NCBI RefSeq assembly: GCF_001682855.1
Contig: NZ_MAQW01000001.1
Span: 454,443 to 518,442, forward strand
Reading direction: 5' to 3'
DNA from: Bacillus sp. FJAT-27264
GTDB lineage: Bacteria > Bacillota > Bacilli > Paenibacillales > Paenibacillaceae
DNA length: 64,000 nucleotides
Below the pieces are notes generated by a model, which saw only the letters and a list, made by a program, of their open reading frames with translations, ran no database searches and was not told where the DNA came from. How positions within the stretch are numbered: the stretch's first letter is position 1; each line of letters opens with the position of its first letter. Below, in pieces: positions 60,202 through 64,000 of this stretch. The translations under genes were made by a program, and so were the position numbers.

Positions 60202-63200
60202 TCACGTTGAAGGCGCGAAGCTCTGTAATCCATAACCATACGGGAACAGTGGATTACCGTAGTTGGTAGGTACCGGCTGATTGTTATTAATATAACTGCG
60301 AATCTCCGCGCGCTCCGCTTCAGTTGCACCCAGGTCATAAGGAATATCCCATTTTTCGAGCTGATTGCTAACTTCATCGGTTCCGACCTGACTGATCGAA
60401 CGTGGAAGCTGGAAGGGAAGCTTGCCGGTTGGCAGATAATCGCCGAAAAGCAACTCAGATGTTGCCAAGCCTCCACCGTTCCCTGGCCGATACACAACCA
60501 AGACAGCAGCACATTTGTCTAAAATATCCGTCAAGACATAAGGCCTTGGCATCACAACTACAGCGACAACTGGGATGCCTTTGTTATGAAATTTTTCAAT
60601 CTCGGCAATCTGATCTGCTGGAAGCGTTGGTCGTTTATCCGGCCATTCCGTGCCGTGAGTATAACTTCTTTCACCAATCACTACAACAGCAGCTTTGGCT
60701 TGACTGGCATCATTCAGAACAACGTTGACACCTGTCCCCGCTCTGTCTTTGATGCCCTGATAATAGGTTTTTGCCGCGGGATTATCATGATATATCGATT
60801 GCCAGATCACATTGGCGATATTATCCTTTGCCATATCGTCACTGGTCGCCCGTGGGCCTGCTACAACGAGTGTTTCTCCATTATTTACTTTCAGCGGAAG
60901 AATGCCGTTGTTCTTCAGTAGGGTAAGCGATTGACGTGCGGCTTCATTGACAATATTGTTGCTTTCTGTGCTATGCCATATGGTTGTTGGATAATCGGGG
61001 TCACCATACGGATTTTCGAACAGGCCCAATTTGAACTTGAGCTCTAGCACTCTGCGCACCGCTTCATCGAGCCGTGTCCAGCCTACCGCACTAACCAGTT
61101 CATTAAAATCGGTTCCCGAGGCAACCGCTCCTCCCATCACATCGCTGCCTGCCCGAATACTGTTGACCGAAATGTCTGTTGCTGCAGCCAACCAGTCCGT
61201 CATGACTACCCCATTAAATCCGATCACGTTCCGCAAATAGTCTAACGTGGGTTTACTGGTCCCTGCCCCTTCTCCGCTTGGATCGAGATACGGTGCGTTC
61301 CCATAACCTGGCATCACAGTCGACGGGTTGGCATCCATTGCGGCATACCAGGGCTTCATATGCCATTTAATGGTCGTGCTATCATATACAATAGATTGTT
61401 CCCCGCCAGCACCTTGACTTGGCCAATGCTTGACAGAGATCATCATAGATTTGGGGTTCACCTCAGGGCCTCCCTGCATACCAGCAATCATTGCGCGCAT
61501 CATGGCGGCTGAATACTCCGCATTCTCACCGGTACCTTCCTGAACACGCGGATACAGTACCTTGGTGTTAACCTCAGCGATTGGAGATAGTGTACCTGTG
61601 AATCCCCAAGCCTTATGCTCTCTGCGCTGAAGATCTCCGACCTTCCAAGCTGTATCTAAGTTCCGGGTAGCCGCAAGTCCTATTCCTGTAGGAAAAACAG
61701 TTTGCCAGCCTTGGATTTTGTCACCAGTAAAGGCAATAGGAATCCCAAGACGCTGCGTATTCGCTACTTTGATTTGCGCCTTCGTGATGAAGTCGGTGGT
61801 ACCGTAAGAGAAGACAAAACCTGCTTGTTCATTAAGCCCGTCTAACGATTCCGGCGAAAAGAACAATTGATTTATTTTCTCCTCATGGGTCATTCGTGAC
61901 ATCAGATCATCCACACGTACGGAAATCGGATTATGCCAATCTTCATAAGGCTCGATGGAACCATTCTTATTCAAATCCCGAATTCCACCAATAAGATTCA
62001 CCCCATCGGCGACTTGCTCCATGTAGGGAAGATACACACTGAATTGTCCGATACTGGACTGACTTCTGTCTCCATTCCCAGCTACGGCAACCACGTACCA
62101 TTTATAGGTCCAGCGATCCACTAAGGATGGAGCATTAACGTGCGTCTCTGTAACCTCTGCAACTTTCGTGTATCGATCCAAAAGATTTCCTGGGGCATTC
62201 CAGTCATAGTCGGTTCTTGAAAGGTTCACCCATACCTCATACTTGACTGCTCCTGCCTTTGCTTCCCAAGTTAGAGAGGGTGTTCTGGTATTGGTAATCA
62301 TCTGACCGTTAACCGGTGCTAGTACCTTGAATGCAGAAATCGTATAGCTTGCAGTTGCGATTTCCGAGTCCCTCATCTCCGGATGAGTGGCTATTGCTTT
62401 AATCGTAGAGGTTGACGTCACAGGGATAGGACCTGTGTAGGTAGTCGACGCTGCATTAGGCGGTGACCCATCTGTTGTATATTTGATGGTGGCACCTGCA
62501 GTTGCACTGCTTAGAGTCACATTTTGTGCGGTTGTGTAGGTACCGGACGCAGGAGTAAAGACTGGTGCTGCCACCTTAGCCGGTAAAGGCGCCGTTTGAC
62601 CATACACTTCGAATTCAAACAAGGAATATCCATACGGGGTGTTCCGCTCTGTGCCGTTCATTTTTACATATCGGGCCACTACAGGATCAAAGGTGATGTT
62701 TTCTATATTTCCTGTTCCTTTAGGCTGGGTATGCACCTCCGTCCAGTCATTTTCATTGGTTGAAACCTGAATGGTATAGGCTTTCGCACTTGCCGCTTCC
62801 CAATGCAGCTTAGCGCCCGTTACTGTGTGGTTCTCCCCAAGATCTACATAAATCCACTGCGGATCTTCGAATGTGGACTCCCAGCGTGTGTCAGGATTGC
62901 CGTCAAATGCATTACGAGCTGTGTTACCTCCGATGTCTGTGAAGGCCTCCGCCCTTTTGTTTAAGGCTACGTTCACTGGAGCTGAATGGATAGTATATAT
63001 AGCAGTCGAGACTGCTGAATCCGCCAAACCCGGCTTGGTCGCAATGGCTTTGAGTGTTGTCGACTTCGTCACTTGGATAGGCCCGGTATAGGTTGTGGAT
63101 GCTGCATTAGGAATAGCCCCGTCCACTGTATACTTGATAATGGCTCCTGGCGTTGAACTCGTAATAGTCACGTTTTGTTCTGAAGTGAAAGTTCCTGAAT

Positions 63201-64000
63201 TGGGCGTAAACACAGGGATTGCTGCGGCAACCCGATCTGTGATATCAACATTAACCGCTGAATTGGCATGTACCGTGAAGGTTAAAGGATTGCCTTGTAG
63301 CGGATTGCCACTCTGGTCGGTTGTTCTGAATTGCACCTGCTTTTGCTCGACCATGTAATTTACGCCAATGGTTACAGTAGCTCCAACTGTGAATTTCATG
63401 GTTTGATTAATGGCGGTGTTCTGTGATTTCAAGGTCGTCACCTGATTCAAGTCCCCTGGGCTAAGACCCATCTCCAAATACTGCACATAGGGGCCTGTAA
63501 CCGGAATATTCACCTCGGTCTGATCTGCGTTGATGGTATACGTGGCAGTTGACACCAACGAGTTGGTCATTCCTGATTTAGTTGCAATCGCTTTGAGCGT
63601 GGTTGTTGAAGATACATGAATTGGCCCTGTGTAGGTCGGGGATTCCCCAGTAGGCGTAGAGCCGTCTGTCGTATATTTGATGACAGCGCCTGACGTACTA
63701 CTGGCGAGGGTTACATTTTGCGCTGATGTGTAGGTACCGCCTGCTGGAGTAAAGGTTGGCGCTGCCACTTGCTCCGAAGGTGCTGCCGATGTAAAGCTAA
63801 GCCAGTTCAAATTCCATCCGTTCGTGACAGCATAGACGCGTAAGGTCTGAACACCGGCCGACAAATTTGCTGATACAGCTACCGTCTCCCAATTTTGATA
63901 TCCCCCCGTATTGGGAACGGTTACCGTTGCCAGGCTCGTGTCACCCTTTTGCAGCTGCAACTGTGTTCCCGTGTAGGGACTGGCTAATCTGAACTCTACA
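60202..64000 (-). CDS. Large secreted-type multidomain glycoside hydrolase family 3 enzyme (partial)
   Basis: At least 1266 codons, open at the right window edge, so the N-terminus and any signal peptide lie outside. From the visible N-terminus: CBM6-like tail (GGYQNWETVAVSANLSAG), a chitobiase-C-type repeat, a cellulose-binding-like beta domain (about 63.2-63.5 kb), a second chitobiase-type repeat, a discoidin/CBM32-like domain (YVDLGENHTVTGAKLHW), a third chitobiase-type repeat, an FN3-like domain and a GH3 catalytic pair. The GH3 N-domain has NGVVMTDWLAA, with the nucleophile Asp at 61195-61197, and the C-domain starts QSLTLLKNNGILPL. Probably a beta-glucosidase-like enzyme acting on plant or fungal glycans. 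Confidence 0.9.
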   Translation of the reverse strand, partial: VEFRLASPYTGTQLQLQKGDTSLATVTVPNTGGYQNWETVAVSANLSAGVQTLRVYAVTNGWNLNWLSFTSAAPSEQVAAPTFTPAGGTYTSAQNVTLASSTSGAVIKYTTDGSTPTGESPTYTGPIHVSSTTTLKAIATKSGMTNSLVSTATYTINADQTEVNIPVTGPYVQYLEMGLSPGDLNQVTTLKSQNTAINQTMKFTVGATVTIGVNYMVEQKQVQFRTTDQSGNPLQGNPLTFTVHANSAVNVDITDRVAAAIPVFTPNSGTFTSEQNVTITSSTPGAIIKYTVDGAIPNAASTTYTGPIQVTKSTTLKAIATKPGLADSAVSTAIYTIHSAPVNVALNKRAEAFTDIGGNTARNAFDGNPDTRWESTFEDPQWIYVDLGENHTVTGAKLHWEAASAKAYTIQVSTNENDWTEVHTQPKGTGNIENITFDPVVARYVKMNGTERNTPYGYSLFEFEVYGQTAPLPAKVAAPVFTPASGTYTTAQNVTLSSATAGATIKYTTDGSPPNAASTTYTGPIPVTSTSTIKAIATHPEMRDSEIATASYTISAFKVLAPVNGQMITNTRTPSLTWEAKAGAVKYEVWVNLSRTDYDWNAPGNLLDRYTKVAEVTETHVNAPSLVDRWTYKWYVVAVAGNGDRSQSSIGQFSVYLPYMEQVADGVNLIGGIRDLNKNGSIEPYEDWHNPISVRVDDLMSRMTHEEKINQLFFSPESLDGLNEQAGFVFSYGTTDFITKAQIKVANTQRLGIPIAFTGDKIQGWQTVFPTGIGLAATRNLDTAWKVGDLQRREHKAWGFTGTLSPIAEVNTKVLYPRVQEGTGENAEYSAAMMRAMIAGMQGGPEVNPKSMMISVKHWPSQGAGGEQSIVYDSTTIKWHMKPWYAAMDANPSTVMPGYGNAPYLDPSGEGAGTSKPTLDYLRNVIGFNGVVMTDWLAAATDISVNSIRAGSDVMGGAVASGTDFNELVSAVGWTRLDEAVRRVLELKFKLGLFENPYGDPDYPTTIWHSTESNNIVNEAARQSLTLLKNNGILPLKVNNGETLVVAGPRATSDDMAKDNIANVIWQSIYHDNPAAKTYYQGIKDRAGTGVNVVLNDASQAKAAVVVIGERSYTHGTEWPDKRPTLPADQIAEIEKFHNKGIPVVAVVVMPRPYVLTDILDKCAAVLVVYRPGNGGGLATSELLFGDYLPTGKLPFQLPRSISQVGTDEVSNQLEKWDIPYDLGATEAERAEIRSYINNNQPVPTNYGNPLFPYGYGLQSFAPST

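Noticed and set aside
1..64000. Search for CRISPR arrays, tRNA or rRNA genes, and T-box or other riboswitches
   Set aside because: No regularly spaced repeats, no tRNA-like cloverleaf ends and no recognisable riboswitch core was seen by eye; a covariance search would be the decisive test.

Overview
The window looks like a chromosome segment of a Paenibacillus-type, spore-forming Firmicute. Supporting signs are strong AGGAGG ribosome sites, frequent GTG/TTG start codons, rho-independent terminators after most units, YtaF/DegV/YfmM/YoaS-YozG-type Bacillales proteins, many two-component and AraC systems, and a large modular secreted glycoside hydrolase. By eye most of the window is near 50% GC. 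About 37.0-41.1 kb and 44.0-46.2 kb are clearly AT-rich and probably acquired. No rRNA, tRNA, CRISPR array, phage module or riboswitch was recognised.

Layout. 0-4.7 kb: housekeeping genes (HlyIII membrane protein, M32 carboxypeptidase, HesB-like protein, beta-carbonic anhydrase, glycine-rich membrane protein, YxcD-like protein). 4.8-9.0 kb: a complete lantibiotic self-protection-type operon (ABC ATPase, two permeases, response regulator, histidine kinase) with no lanthipeptide biosynthesis genes. 9.2-14.3 kb: Sm-like small protein, Asp23 protein, AI-2E transporter, a second two-component system, DegV protein. 14.5-18.2 kb: atypical SDR and a three-gene ABC exporter abutting the last 49 codons of a lost LuxR regulator. 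18.3-22.0 kb: operon MDR dehydrogenase, two TIM-barrel isomerases, AraC regulator. 22.2-24.5 kb: YtaF, HTH-DUF1232 protein, secreted protein. 25.0-28.7 kb: polar amino-acid ABC importer with a flavin monooxygenase, a likely sulfur-scavenging operon. 28.8-35.1 kb: hydrolase, AraC, TIM-barrel, Gfo/Idh/MocA and FAD-oxidoreductase genes for an unknown, probably plant-derived, compound. A divergent amidase follows.

37.0-46.3 kb is an accessory patch. It holds a membrane gene split by an in-frame TGA, other AT-rich unknown genes, an ABC-F ATPase, an EmrB-type exporter with its TetR regulator, an orphan BtrH/C39-like protein, a wrecked IS5-family transposase and a wrecked low-molecular-weight phosphatase. 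46.3-53.3 kb holds a bicupin (oxalate decarboxylase family), an SDR/TetR pair, an MFS/TetR pair with three identical operator sequences, and small enzymes. 53.6-60.2 kb mixes intact genes (radical SAM, OsmC, YfmM-type ABC-F, YoaS/YozG-like pair, streptothricin-acetyltransferase-like GNAT, MerR) with three more pseudogenes (HAM1, NUDIX, SDR). The right end is a very large multi-domain GH3 enzyme whose N-terminus lies outside the window.

Overall the window is rich in self-protection and efflux genes and in sugar scavenging. It carries at least seven broken genes, most of them between 37 and 60 kb, which marks that half as a site of gene turnover.
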